A stretch of 64,000 nt of DNA from Armigeres subalbatus (Eukaryota; Arthropoda; Insecta; Diptera; Culicidae), in assembly GCF_024139115.2 (NCBI RefSeq), contig NC_085141.1, forward strand, positions 399,859,591 to 399,923,590, in the 5' to 3' direction. This document shows, one piece after another, positions 1 to 11,900 of the stretch (position 1 is the stretch's first letter; each line of letters begins with the position of its first letter). Under the pieces are notes generated by a model, which did not search any database, was not told the DNA's origin, and was given only the letters and a program-made list of their open reading frames with translations. The translations under genes and the position numbers were made by a program.

Positions 1-1808
1 GTGTCAAACGGATTGATAACCTTCGGGTCCACAACCTTCGATGCTCTGAACCGTGTTTCATCCAAGGGGTGGACTTCGCCGAATGGTTCGCCAACTCAGT
101 ACGTCTGGATCGGAATCATACCGTCGAAGGGATCACCTACCTTGAAGGGACCACCGTCCTAGGAGGCATCGAGTCGTACGGTCCCGTCAACAATGTTACT
201 TTCGATTCGCAACATTTGCTGCTCAAATCGATTCCACAAACGCTGGAGGGCTCCGTATATCTCAAAACCAAATTTCCAGAGTATAATTTGATTTACCCAT
301 CGTCGATTGAGACGCTTGAAGTAAATACGATCAATGGCAAAGATTTTAATCAATTTATGGAGAACTTGGTCCGCAACGAAAAGGGCTCGATCACAATAGA
401 TACTCCAATAACATTAGTTCAAAATCTGAAGGCAAAGAATGTTGAGACGGGGGATAGTAAAATCTTCGGCGTGAACATAAACCAATTGCTACAGGAAGTC
501 GAGTACGGCGATCAGTTAAGTAAATATGAATCTAAGCTGCGTAGCCTACATATGGTTGGTCAATCATTGGTGGAAACATTTAGAAGTATGTTCAACTTTA
601 CATTCATTATTGATAGCATTTAGCTTTAAAGATTTCATGTATTTCAGCCAAAACGCCTTATCTAAGTCACTATCAGCCGATGAAGATTCTGCCTGGATTT
701 TTCCGCAGCTTAACAACCATTACATTACCTCTTTCACCGATGCCAGTAGAACTGCTTGCAGTACTTGTGGATGATGGGAACCGTACGGCTGTTGATTTCT
801 ATAGATGGAATAAAAAGGAATCTAAATTTAGTATTGCTAAAGGTAATAAAATAACTTACTTTTCATGAAAAACTCAAATAATTCACTTCTTTTCTAGGTT
901 TTCCGTCCATTTCCTTCCCAACCCTTCTGATCACCAACATGAAGCGAATCATCCTCAACGGGGTACAGAATTTATTCGTCGAGTACTACGACCAGCATCG
1001 TCAAATCTATCGACAGTCTATTCTTGACCTAGAAGCACCAGACTTTCTATCACCAAAGAAGACACCTAAGTTCACCTCTATCTATGAGTTCAACAGTTCA
1101 CGTCCCATGGACATTGTGGCGTTCAAAATACTGGACCTGGATTGCGTCGGACTCTACACACATCATATCGACGGAATGAACGTATACTGTCTTCGCCTGG
1201 AGAATCTGGTGTACTACCTGAAGTTCCACCAATTGCTCGCTACCCCTGCTGTCAAACAAGCTCTACACCTGGATGGGCGATTGATCGTGTTGAGCAGAGA
1301 CAATCTGTTACAAGTGTGGCGGCCCCGTGCCGAATACAAGTTAGGTTTGGTTCAGTTGATTAAAATCGCTCACCCCACTTCTCTGACTGTGGCAAAGTTC
1401 GAGCAGCAATTGTTCATTGCTATAAACTCGGAACAAGCATTGACGGATGCGTACGCACATCACGGCTCGATTGAGATCTGGCGAGATCTACGACCGCAGC
1501 ATCCCAATAGTACCTTCACCAAATATCAAACCATTCTGACTAAGGTGCCGAAGCAGATTCAGTTCTCAGTCCTGACAACCACTTCGGAGCTGATGCTGTA
1601 CACCTTGACGGAGAATCCGTTTCATCCGTTGATGATCTACCGATACGAAGGAGTTGCCGGATTCCGCGAATATTTGACTAGTAACGCTTTGCGAACCAGT
1701 AGCAAGAGGTTTACGGTGATTAAGATGGATCGCAAACAGCGGGAACTGTTGGCACTGGTTGGAGATCGAGAAGTTACTTGGATAGAAGCGGTCATTAAAG
1801 GAAGGTAG
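1..1808 (+). CDS. 3' part of a Nasrat/Closca/polehole-like eggshell protein gene (5' end outside window)
   Basis: Proposed CDS: join(<1..585, 648..842, 898..1808). The frame is open from the first bases, so upstream exons are missing. Intron 1 has a GTATGT donor at 586 and an acceptor ending at 647; intron 2 has GTAATA at 843 and TTTCTAG ending at 897. Both joins keep phase, and the introns are 62 and 55 nt. The protein has repeated short beta-type segments, for example TINGKDFNQFMENLV, followed by IFGVNINQLL, which suits a repeat or propeller-like extracellular protein. A C-terminal segment of about 290 aa follows. Overall style recalls Drosophila fs(1)Nasrat, Closca and polehole, which are secreted and act in vitelline membrane assembly and Torso signalling. 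That match is from memory of family texture, not a search. The stop is TAG at 1806-1808. No transmembrane segment was seen in the visible part. The gene structure is solid; the family call is tentative. Confidence 0.6.
586..647 (+). other. Intron of the Nasrat-like gene
   Basis: The donor is GAA|GTATGT and the acceptor is TGTATTTCAG. The intron is phase 1: the 'a' at 585 joins 'cc' at 648-649 to give a Thr codon. Without splicing the frame stops at 621-623. Confidence 0.75.
843..897 (+). other. Intron of the Nasrat-like gene
   Basis: The donor is AAAG|GTAATA and the acceptor is CTTTTCTAG. The intron is 55 nt. The 'g' at 842 plus 'gt' at 898-899 gives a Gly codon, joining the two open frames. 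Confidence 0.8.
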
Positions 1809-1876
1809 GATGTTTTAACACGTTGTAAATGTGTACGCAAAGGCGTACTATACCGTGTTTCGTTAATTAGTGTTGT

Positions 1877-1882
1877 AATAAA
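1877..1882 (+). promoter_or_regulatory. Polyadenylation signal of the Nasrat-like gene
   Basis: An AATAAA hexamer lies 69 nt after the stop codon and is followed by T/GT-rich sequence, as expected for a 3' end. Confidence 0.6.
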
Positions 1883-2266
1883 ATTGTTTATTTTTTGTTG
1901 AATATATAAATATTATCTTCATTACTAAGAATACTGGAAAAAGGACTAGCAGCAAAAAAGCATGAAATGTATGATTTTTTTTTATAGAAGTGAGGTGACG
2001 AACCAACTTTTTAGCAAAACCCAAGCTAAAACCCAAAATAAAATAATGTTCTGGTGAGTGTCAGGGGCATTTAAATGCTTTCGTAAGGTCTAGTTAGCTC
2101 ATTAAGCACGTGTTCATAGCCAGCTTTAAAAGCATATGATCCAGGCTAGAATTTTTTTTTCTCGGGCCTATGGTGCATTTTAAAACGGAACAAGTGTTAG
2201 CACTATATACCGGGGATATATTTCGGATGGAAATCACATTTGCATATAGTTATTCTATTGAACAAG
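1883..2266. other. Intergenic stretch between two tail-to-tail genes
   Basis: This AT-rich sequence separates the 3' ends of the Nasrat-like gene (+) and the ALKBH8 gene (-). No ORF, repeat or RNA gene was recognised. Confidence 0.5.
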
Positions 2267-2272
2267 TTTATT
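2267..2272 (-). promoter_or_regulatory. AATAAA overlapping the ALKBH8 stop codon
   Basis: On the minus strand the TAA stop is embedded in AATAAA. If used, the 3'UTR would be only about 15-25 nt. No better hexamer was seen just downstream. Confidence 0.35.
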
Positions 2273-4143
2273 CTTTTCTAAAAATAACACACCAATTGCC
2301 TTGGTCATAATAGCTTTCCTCCACACTGATTCCAACAATCTCCCGACACAATCCAGACAGTTCAGGCTCTTCAAACACATGGTAATATCTAAGAAATGTC
2401 ACTTTCGTTTCCTTCTCCTGCCGTTCCACGTCACGCAACTTCCAGGGCACCAACACATCCTGATGCTGGAACTGCGTCCTATTGGTGTGGATCGGTAGAC
2501 CTGTGTTCCCTTCCATGCTATGCTCTACAGAAGTCGGAACCGTTTCTAATTGGACGCCCCGGGATATTTTATTGTTTTGCTTGTTCTGGCGCAGATAACT
2601 CGATTTCTTGGCATTAGCTTCCTGGTTCTTGGCCCAAACGTAGATCAATGCCCGTCCTCCAGCTCTCAGAACCCGACACATTTCCTCAATCGCCTGTTTG
2701 CGGCGTTCCAACGATGCCAAGTGGTGAATAACGGCGATACAAATGCACGCATCCGCACATCCCGATTTGAATGGCAACGCAAGGCAATCGCATTGCACCA
2801 CGTTAAATCCTCGTTCCGTGCAAACCTTCAATAATCCATCGCTTCGATCGCATCCCAAGCCAATGACGTTGGTATTCAACCCCAGATATTTTCCATTACC
2901 GCATCCAATATCCAACAAGACCGACCCAGGGCGCAGTGATTCAAGAAAACTAGCAATCCGTGGCCATGGTGAATGTCTCGTTTCACTGAAGTGTTTTGCT
3001 ATTTCGTTGTAGACTCTGTGAACATTTTCTAATTCCAGCTGGGCGGCGTTTTCTTCAATCTGGTCAGTCCTGTCCTTAGTTTCTTGCTGATAGGTGTCAC
3101 ACAAGAAGTGGAACTGACACCGACAAGGACTATCTTTAAGCTTACGAAATGTAAAAGATATTCTAAGTTCACGTTTTCGAATCGAAAGACCGTTCTTCGA
3201 ACGAATGGTATCTGTCTTTCGAGGCGTTATAGCGTGAGTCCATCCTAACCGACTTTCACCGGTCATTAATAACAGTGATCTCCTTGGAAGATTCACATTT
3301 AAGCTTCGTCCTTCGTTATTACGGAAGTCCATTACGATATCACTGCCAAGGGAGAGTGAAACGATTGGCTCGTGAAACGCACTGTGCGTATCAACATGTG
3401 GAGGAATGCCTTGTCCCGGTTCGTATCGATTAACCGTCATTTGCTCCGGCACATGCCATTCCAGTTCTGGGTGAAGTTCCTTCAATTTCACCCACAACTG
3501 GTCGCAAATGGAAGGAATTTTACGGTGTAAAGGTTTTGTACGGTCTACGTTATTCGTTCCATAAAGAAACTCATATCCGAAGTGTTTGACACGGCGATGT
3601 TTCAGGCTGTTGTCCATTTCGCCCCAATCAACTGACTCTAGCAATTCAATTTCGAATTTTTCGTCAACGAAGTCCGGAATCAGAAGTAACCCAGGTGGAC
3701 AAACATCCTTCACTGATTCAATTGCATTCTCCGGAAACCCGACACAATATGACAGTAGCAGAACACATCCATCCTGACCAAGAGTTGCCACCCCATTCAT
3801 GGACTCGTAAACGGTTCGGGATTGCTGCGGTGATCCAAACCGGAGAAAGCAATAGGACTTACCAGCTGGAAACAAGATGTCTTCTACGTTCGCCTTACCA
3901 CACTGAAGTATCTCCTCCAGGAGCATCTCCTGCTGTAGACCGGTTGACAACCCAGCATTGCAAACTATTATGCACTAAAATATAAAAGTTTGGTCAGTTT
4001 TTTTTTTACTTTGTTTCGAAAACAAATTGTAAAACCTCCGTTGGTGCATCACTAAATTTTAAATTAATTTCGCGCTCTATCAGAAACTGACACCGTTTGA
4101 TTTTACGATGAATCTTTTTTTCTGCATTTTTAGACAGTCCCAT
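2268..4143 (-). CDS. ALKBH8: ALKBH8-type tRNA wobble-uridine methyltransferase/hydroxylase
   Basis: Proposed CDS: complement(join(2268..3974, 4036..4143)), 604 aa. The order is an N-terminal basic segment, an RRM (about 36-115), an AlkB-type Fe(II)/2-oxoglutarate dioxygenase and a TRM9-type class I methyltransferase. Visible motifs are the iron ligands HVD (about 229-231) with a distal His in WTHAI (about 283), a Cys-rich CRCQFHFLC patch (about 320-328), and the SAM-binding DIGCGNGKYLG (from about 391). The family converts cm5U34 to mcm5U34 and hydroxylates it in certain tRNAs, in the cytosol. The first exon was placed by eye: ATG at 4143, donor GAG|GTTTTA, 61-nt intron, acceptor TATATTTTAG. 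The splice gives a strand with the same spacing as the human RRM start. It fits in phase 0. Length is close to human ALKBH8 (664 aa). The domain call is strong; the 5' exon is likely. Confidence 0.92.
3975..4035 (-). other. Proposed 61-nt intron of ALKBH8
   Basis: On the minus strand the donor is GAG|GTTTTA and the acceptor is TATATTTTAG. The first-exon frame runs into a stop (TAA at 4008-4006) inside this stretch, so removal is needed. A different donor at 4009 would leave a 35-nt intron in the wrong phase and was rejected. Confidence 0.65.
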
Positions 4144-4376
4144 TTTGTACACATTCAATTTGTTATAAAATTTAAAAATTACAAAATAAAATTTATGGAG
4201 TCTTTATGCGAGTTTTGTTTACTTCAAAGTAAATAAGAGAGCATCCATAAATTACGTAATGGAACGTACACACGCGGTCAAGCAGTTATTGCACGGTAAC
4301 CGCAAAATACTCAATAATTAGTACAAAATACGCATTTCGGTGACCAACTTGGACTACCCAATAAATGGGTATAACT

Positions 4377-4574
4377 AAAAGATATTTTAGTTACTAGATA
4401 AAGATTGTCGCTTCGGTTCCCTTTGTTCTGCTGTCCGAAACATGTGTGGTACATACCTGTCAAATCGTATGGATTTTCCTTCTTTGACATTTAGCTCCCC
4501 TATCCTCGCCAGCAAAAGATGTTCCGGACAGCGACGACAGCGACAATCTTTATCTAGTAACTAAAATATCTTTT
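4377..4574. mobile_element. 198-bp MITE with 36-bp terminal inverted repeats and 8-bp target duplication
   Basis: The ends are perfect inverted repeats of about 36 bp, starting AAAAGATATTTTAGTTACTA and reading the same on the other strand at 4539-4574. The element is flanked by the direct repeat GTATAACT at 4369-4376 and 4575-4582. An 8-bp duplication fits hAT- or P-like transposases, but the termini are not the canonical hAT CAG type. It has no coding capacity. It lies upstream of the ALKBH8 start. Confidence 0.88.
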
Positions 4575-4689
4575 GTATAACTCTTTTACTCATTAATGCG
4601 TATTCCAGCTATACGTCAAAAATTGCGTACTTTTAATTCCTCCACGAAATACGCTCATGAGTGATATTAACGCATTTTCTGTAAACAAA

Positions 4690-6003
4690 TGCATGCATGG
4701 CGAGGCTGATCATCGTCCGAGTGCCAGCGAGGGACTCTAAGAGAAACTGTGCACCATGGTCCACCGGAAATAAGGAGGAATGGTCCTCCGGAAATTTAGG
4801 GGGTTTGGTGTCAGGCCCTGCAAGCCAGCCTTTAAAAAATCATAAGCAACGAACAATCAACAAGAGAGTACGGATCGGAACCATCGGCGAAGACCACTGC
4901 GACGAAAAGGGACTAGCGATTGGAAACTCGGTTCGTGGAACTGCAAATCTCTCAACTTCATCGGGAGCACACGCATACTCGCCGATGTGCTTAAGGACCG
5001 TGGATTCGGCATCGTAGCGCTGCAGGAGGTTTGTTGGAAGGGATCAATGGTGCGAACGTTTAGAGGTAATCATACCATCTACCAGAGCTGCGGCAGCACA
5101 CATGAACTGGGAACAGCTTTCATAGTGATGGGCGATATGCAAAGGCGCGTGATCGGGTGGTGGCCGATCAATGAAAGAATGTGCAGGTTGAGGATCAAAG
5201 GCCGGTTCTTCAACTTCAGCATAATCAACGTCCATAGCCCACACTCCGGAAGCACTGATGATGATGAGGACGCATTCTACGCGCAGCTGGAACGTGAGTA
5301 CGACAGCTGCCCAAGCCACGACGTCAAAATCATCATAGGAGATTTGAACGCTCAGGTTGGCCAAGAAGAGGAGTTTAGACCGACTATTGGAAAGTTCAGC
5401 GCTCACCGGCTGACGAACGAAAACGGCCTACGACTAATTGATTTTGCCGCCTCCAAGAATATGGCCATTCGTAGCACCTACTTCCAACACGTATCGGTAC
5501 ACCTGGAGATCACCACTGCAGACAGAATCACAAATCGACCACGTTCTGATTGATGGACGGCACTTCTCCGACATTATCGACGTCAGGACATATCGTGGCG
5601 CTAACATCGACTCTGACCACTATCTGGTGATGGTTAAACTGCGCCCAAAACTATCCGTCATCAACAATGTTCGGTACCGACGACCGCCGCGGTACGACCT
5701 AGAGCGACTGAAGCAACCTGATGTCGCCACTGCATACGCGCAGCATCTCGAGGCAGCGTTGCCGGAAGAGGGTGAGCTCGATGGGGCCCCTCTTGAGGAC
5801 TGCTGGAATACAGTCAAAGCAGCCATTAACGACGCAGCGGAGAACAACGTCGGGTATATGGGTCGAAGTCGACGGAACGATTGGTTCGACGAAGAGTGCA
5901 GACAGATTCTGGAGGAGAAGGACGCAGCGCGGGCGGTCGCGCTGCAGCAAGGTACCCGGCAGAACGTGGAACGTTATAGACGGAAGCACCAAAACCATTG
6001 AAA
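4690..6003 (+). mobile_element. 5' fragment of an RTE-like LINE (endonuclease only, 3' truncated)
   Basis: A GC-rich leader (4690-4860) precedes a basic segment and a WKLGSWNCKSLNF start motif (from about 4921), which opens an APE-type endonuclease. The frame continues with ALQEVCW, INVHSPHS and GDLNAQVG. It breaks near 5495 and resumes in another frame with IDHVLIDG and SDHYLV. The RT half is absent: similarity stops at about 6003, where AT-rich repeat DNA begins. Losing the 3' half is unusual for LINEs, which mostly lose 5' ends, so a later deletion or insertion probably cut it. It is a diverged relative of the copy at 15.4-18.6 kb. Clade placement (RTE/JAM1-like) is from sequence style. 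Confidence 0.85.
4918..6001 (+). pseudogene. LINE endonuclease ORF remnant
   Basis: The APE-like endonuclease occupies one frame to about 5495 and a second from there to 5999. The frameshift falls between ASKNMAIRSTYFQ and the TWRSP segment seen intact in the other copy. Catalytic-type motifs GDLNAQ and IDHVLI and the terminal SDH are present. A Glu/Arg-rich linker ends at the truncation. No promoter or polyadenylation signal is attached. It is not a host gene, although such fragments are often mis-annotated as craniofacial development protein 2-like. Confidence 0.85.
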
Positions 6004-8966
6004 AAACAATTGAAAAATATTTGAATCTCGTGATTCAATCGTGGTTCAAATCTGCAGAAAATAGAACGGAGCGTTATACCAGTTTTATTTTTTTGACAGT
6101 TGACTGGTATAAAAACTGAATCTACACACTTAACCAGGGTTCTGTTGTTCGGTAAAAAAATTTACAGATCTTGCTCAGTAATTTACGATTTTACTGAGAT
6201 ATCAGCAAACCTAATGTCAAAATTGATATTTTTACCGGTGACACAGTTTATGGGAATAAAAGTACTGAAGACCGCAAAAAAAAACTACTGACTGCTTCGT
6301 CAATTAGTTTTTGTTCGTCTGTACGGTAAAAAAAATACTGAGACTGACCGTAAAAAATGAATTCTACTGAATACCCCATCAAATATACTTCCAAAATTAC
6401 CGAGCACAACTGTTAACCAGCAATTGCAACTTGATTACAAATCTATTCGCCATTTGCAATATGTTACGGTTTTATTCCTAGCGTGGTTTTGCTTGAGTTT
6501 ACATATTTATGATATTTTCAAAAGTATTTTCATCTTTGATTCAGAATAAAATAATGTTGGAACATTGTGGAAGGATGGAGGAACATAATAGAATAACTAT
6601 AAATATTTAGCAACATTTAAATAATGTTTTCCGGCATTTTGAGTGAAAAAGTGAATCGTAAATTCTTAAACCTTGCGATTCAAAGATCGCAATTCCTTCT
6701 TCCTTTTTTTCTATTCTTTCTTAATTCCTTTCCAAAGGAAAAAGACATTGCGATTCTAGAACTGCGTCATTTCCACCAAGATGTTCACATTAAATATCCC
6801 ATTTGTTGTTGAACATAATACTTACTTATATTCTATTTATAATATTATTTTCTATTTTGAATTTCGATACAAAAAAAAATCATCTATTTACCGATCGATC
6901 GGTAATACATTTAAAGTTTTACCGAAAATATTGTTAAACTTTTACCGACGTCCTGTTAGTTTATTGACATTCACGGTAATGAAATTACTGAACACGTCGT
7001 CAATTTGTTACCGAACAAATTGTAATTTTTGACAGTTCATGTTATTTTTTAATTACTGAGCGTTCGGTAATCCAAAAAATTACTGGGTTGATTACCGAAC
7101 GTTCAGCTGTTTGAAAACCCGGTAAAATTTTACCGACCCCAGTAATCTGAGTTTACTGTGTAGAACAGCTGCTGGGAAAATTAATGTTTCAGATTCATAT
7201 TCAAACTGACAGCCCCGAACGATTTGAATCACTGCTGATTTTACTCTAACAGTAGCGCGACTGACAGGTGACCAAATTTGGTAGCGCGATAAGAGCGCTG
7301 CTACTTGATGAACTGTCAACTCTCAAACGTCACCGGTACGGAATACAGCAACCAAATTGAGAGCCGAAAATAGTGACCGATACGAAAGTGAGTGACGAAA
7401 CTAAAATGAAACCCGAATAAAAAATATTATAGAAAAGCAATACAATTTATTGTAACATCACTATAAAACACAATAAATTTACAATAGATTTTATTGTATA
7501 TGAAATAATAGAAATACATTAGAATGCATTGTTATGAACCATTCATTAAATTGTAAATGAAGTTTTCGCATTAGAACGTACGGGTTGTTAAGTATCGTAA
7601 CTATACAAAATCTGAGATTTTTTCATACACTTTTTTTTGTCAAACAATCCAGCTTTCCATTTTTACCATAATGGCGGATGCTATAAATTTTTTGACAAGA
7701 ACTGCTTCCAGACACTGAACTGAAATTCCCATTTAAGCAAACGTTGATATTCTTGTTACCAATGACATCCATTGAGTTGTTTATTTCACTATCAGCAAGC
7801 AAAATTTGCGCAAGATTGAATTTAATCAGATTCGAATAATTTAAAATTTGCTAATTTTCTTTTTCATTTCAGATTATATTTCTGAGTATTCCGAGTATGC
7901 TATGAGTCGAACTGAAACTCAACTAAATTTCAACAGTTTTTCATATTTTTGATACCAAAATTGTATGTGATGACAGAAAGTTTCCCGAAGTGGAGTAGGA
8001 ACCCAACAGAAAGTTCTATTTTTTCACCTCTTTAAAATCAAGGCTTCCATAAATCTTTGCGCCCAGAATTTTCACAATAGGGGAAGTGCACCGGTTTTGG
8101 CCAACTTAGTGCCTAATTTGGCCAACCCTGGAAAATACATATTTTTCCAAAATAATCGATCAGTTGAGAGCAGCGTTGAACCGTGAGGGATATATCTTTT
8201 GATGGAACTAATAAAACCCTCGCGAATTGCTTTATTTTTTAAGTTATTCGCAAAATTGGCCAAATTATATGCACTAAATGTTCTAAAAACAATTGGAAGC
8301 AATGTTACATTAGAGAACTATGTTGACGTATTATATCCACGGTGTTGATACAATATGGACATCCATCAAGAAACTATATATCCCATTGTATACCGTAGAG
8401 CGTATGGTAATTCAATTGTTTACACTGTTGAGCCTTTGGTACACTTTTATCCGGGAAGCGCTGCGCGGGTGATTAAAATGCTCGCGACCGATAATGATGC
8501 TCTAACAAAAACGATTTTTTTATGTCAATTTTAAAGGTCAATTAAATACGATCTTATGATATTTTGCGCGAGATGTCGGTAAAGTAGATTGAAGTCGGTT
8601 TTGCCTTTTTTTGGGTTTTTGTCATTTTTGGTTTCGGTCATCTTCATCAAGATGAATACACCACTAGGTGTTCCAATCTGCCAAATTCACGCTTCAGCCA
8701 TCTTGGATTTTAGTTAGGAGAGCCAGCCGGTTTGTTTATGTTTTGCGCCGAAAATGAATTTTTCACCCCCTTCTTCTTCTCGCCCATAAATTGGGCAGGC
8801 TGCAACACCTAGCTGTGTATTCATCTTGATCTTCATCACTTTCGTCAGTGCTTGTTTGTGGTTTTGTGTTATGCTTGTCCGATAAAATTTGAAAGCAAAG
8901 AAAATAAATTGCCTCGTATAGAAACTGATATTTTTGCTAAAATATCGCCGAAAATCAATCAGCAAC
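6004..8966. other. AT-rich, repeat-derived non-coding stretch upstream of the helicase gene
   Basis: No convincing gene was found. Short ORFs here are AT-driven. 6122-7163 resembles a MITE-like element (listed separately). 7430-7560 carries several copies of CAATAAA/TTTATTGT-like short inverted motifs. 8080-8290 has repeated GGCCAA/TTGGCC words. The stretch just upstream of 8967 must hold the helicase promoter, but no TATA box or initiator was identifiable. Confidence 0.5.
6122..7163. mobile_element. Possible ~1-kb MITE-like element rich in TTACCG/CGGTAA words
   Basis: The left edge begins CTACACACTTAACC and the right edge ends TTTACTGTGTAG, giving short CTACACA...TGTGTAG inverted ends. Inside are many alternating CGGTAA, TTACCG, CAGTAA and TTACTG words in both orientations. 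The ACACTTAA and TTCGGTAA motifs recall the smaller MITE pair at 31.9 and 32.8 kb. No clear target duplication was seen, so the limits are tentative. Confidence 0.4.
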
Positions 8967-11900
8967 ATGCAGAACAACACAAAGAAAGGTATTTTACATG
9001 ATCTCATCCATTTAAAGTTTCGGAAATCATTGTCCACCTCACCCCACCAGACAGTGTGAATAATATCCTGCTAAATGTTTTGGTGCTCTGCCACCAGGAA
9101 GGTATGGTTACGGAAGACGGTAGTGTGCTAGCGGAGGTCGTATTTCGTCGGTTCACCGCCGAAGTGTTCCGGCAGTATCGCCAGGATGTACGGCTGCGGG
9201 AGTTTCATGCATTGATGAATCGAACGAATTTCGTAGCGGAAGCCATTGCCGACCGAAAGGAGTACCAGATCAACGTTGCGAAAATGTTGGCTGAACAAGA
9301 GAAAATGCTTTCTGTAAAGCAGGAAAAGGCTAGTCAAGGTCAGTATTATGTTGCTACTTACTAGTGTAAAAGGACCAAAAGTGGATACCCTAGTAGTTGA
9401 ATTATGCATAATTGGGCGAAACTATTTTCCAATATATATTAACGCGCATAGTACCTATATAATAAGTAGTATTGTTCGTAGTATAAAACATTTAAGTACA
9501 TATATGACATTTTTCGTGGAAATCAACATTAAAAAGTCTGTGTTGAATTTGTCCAATAGTTGACCCTAAGGATCCATAATAGGAAATTAATTCTCTATAG
9601 AAAATCCTCCAAATGATTTTCAAGTTCTATTCTATTGCCTATATTCCGGAGATTAACCACCCGACTTGGACATTAATTTACAATGTTATGAAAACTATGA
9701 AAATTTATTATATTTAATATGAAATATGTACATTATGCGGAAGATATTGATTTGAAAAATGCATTGGAGATAACCACTTTCCCTTCGATAGGACCCAAAC
9801 CCACTGAGGGTCGTGGGTTCGAGTTCCAGGTCAGATCGGACTATGGGCTCGGAAGTTATGGCCAAAATACCACTTTTTTATAGAAAAATTGAGTAAGAAA
9901 ATGTCACTCATTTTTCAGGCACTTATCCTTGACCGATTTACTCGCAACAAGTTGCATTCAACGCAGACTACTCTCCCATTGTTTCCTATTTAAAATTGGC
10001 CAGATCGGACTATGGGCTCAAGAGTAATGGCCAAAATACTATTTTTATAATGCACGAGAAAGGCACCATCACCGCTAGGTGGATTAATCAGGGTTTTTTA
10101 TTATTTTTTTTACAGAGTTGGAGAATGATGCAAGAAAAAAGCCTGCTACTGACAAAAATCCCTTCATTGCTAGTTTTCAGCATTATTCATTAATACGTGA
10201 TGACCCGTACCTTGAAAAAATAACAACAGGTATTGAAATGACCTACGCGATCACTGTCAGCCGATCTTTGGATCCATCCTATTTGGTACAGGGCTACAGC
10301 TGCCTAATTTGCCGACAAAACTTCCTAAGCGCCATGGCTTACATACATCACATTTCCACGCATGGATCACCGTTGACTATCCAGGAAAGTGCTGATCTAA
10401 AGCGAACGAACAGTGCCCTCAACGTGACACTGCTTCATGATGAATGCCAACTGACGTCCACGTTGAAATTGGCTAATTTACAGAGTGAACAAATTATTGT
10501 CAGCGGAGTCTACATGTATCATAAACATTTCGAACTGTTCCCCATCAGTCTGCAAAAGGTTTTATTGGAGCCTGGAACCAACCAAGGTTTTCATATCCGG
10601 AACAGAATGTTGATCAAATCACATGACATGTACTCACTGCTGATTATGTACCGTTGTGGTGAGGAGCAGCGGGATTTGCTGGAACTGCACTATCTGCGAG
10701 TATATGAAATAAAGCGAGGCGGCTTCAAGTCTAACCACCGAGGAAGGTAATGTAATGTTTGATCAAATTGGTAAAAAAAATGGAAAATAAAGCGTGCACA
10801 ATGATCAGTTTGTAACGCCATAATAATTGTTTTTCCTCAGAAATGATAGGGCCATTCGTGCGGGTTTACTTGGAGACTATCATCCACCAAAAGATTTGTG
10901 CACACTAGCGGCAAACAATTTTCAGCTGGTCTCGTCCTATACAAATACAGAGAAAAAGCTCCATGACGATATCCGGTAAGTTGAGTCTATTGATTGATGT
11001 CTATGTGTATTGTAGATTGATTAATTGATGTCCTTTTGTGATAGCACTTTCTATCACGCCGATTCCAAAACACGCCTGAATGCATCCAACTATACGCCAA
11101 TGCTAGAACTGCTGACGCACATACAGGATCTTAACGTGCAATGTGACTTGGCACAGTATCGAGCTGATGATGCCCTCATCATTCCAACGTCAATGCCTCG
11201 ATTGTATCGAATAGATACGAAGCAATTCACATCGCTTCCGGTAAATCTAGCTGAAGGTGATATCATTCAGCTGACCGTTAAAACATCTGGTACCAACAAC
11301 ACACTACAAGGTACAATAGCAAACATATTGTACGACCACATAATTGTTGAACTAGAAGATCGGGTGCAAGCCAATTGTCGTTTTCAAGTGAAACTGCAGG
11401 CTAGTCGGGTCGTTTGTCGTTTGGAGTTGCAGGCCTTGGACATCGTTCGACGACATGAGCTGGCACCACTGTTATTTCCTAGCAAAGCGCCAAAACCGGT
11501 GGCGCAGACGAAAACGATGTAAGTATTCCACGCACGGGATATAAACGTTTTTTGTCAATCGGTGCCCTATTCAAATGATTGAACTAAGTCGTTGAAAGAA
11601 TAAGACAGTACATATAACTTTATCTACGCAGTAATAATAAGAGCCCACCTCTTTCCAGCACAACTTGGATGAATACCTGCATGGTGAACAATGAAGAACA
11701 ACAAACGGCCGTCAGAAATATTCTGAACCGAGTATCGGATCCCTTGCCGTACATACTCTTCGGTCCACCAGGGACTGGCAAAACCACCACTTTGGTAGAA
11801 GCTATCGTACAAATTTGTAGTATCTGCCCATCGGCTCCCATCTTGGTAGCAGCACAGTCCAATTCTGCATGCGACGAGGTGGCCCTTCGACTGATGAAGC

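Noticed and set aside
3975..4009. 35-nt intron alternative in ALKBH8
   Set aside because: Too short and out of phase; it would put a stop directly after the join.
5044..5406. Minus-strand 120-codon ORF inside the LINE endonuclease
   Set aside because: Shadow frame of the + strand endonuclease coding sequence.
8989..9017. 29-nt intron alternative for helicase gene 1 (acceptor AAAG at 9017)
   Set aside because: It keeps phase but is far below the usual insect intron minimum. The 62-nt alternative also keeps phase and has a better acceptor.
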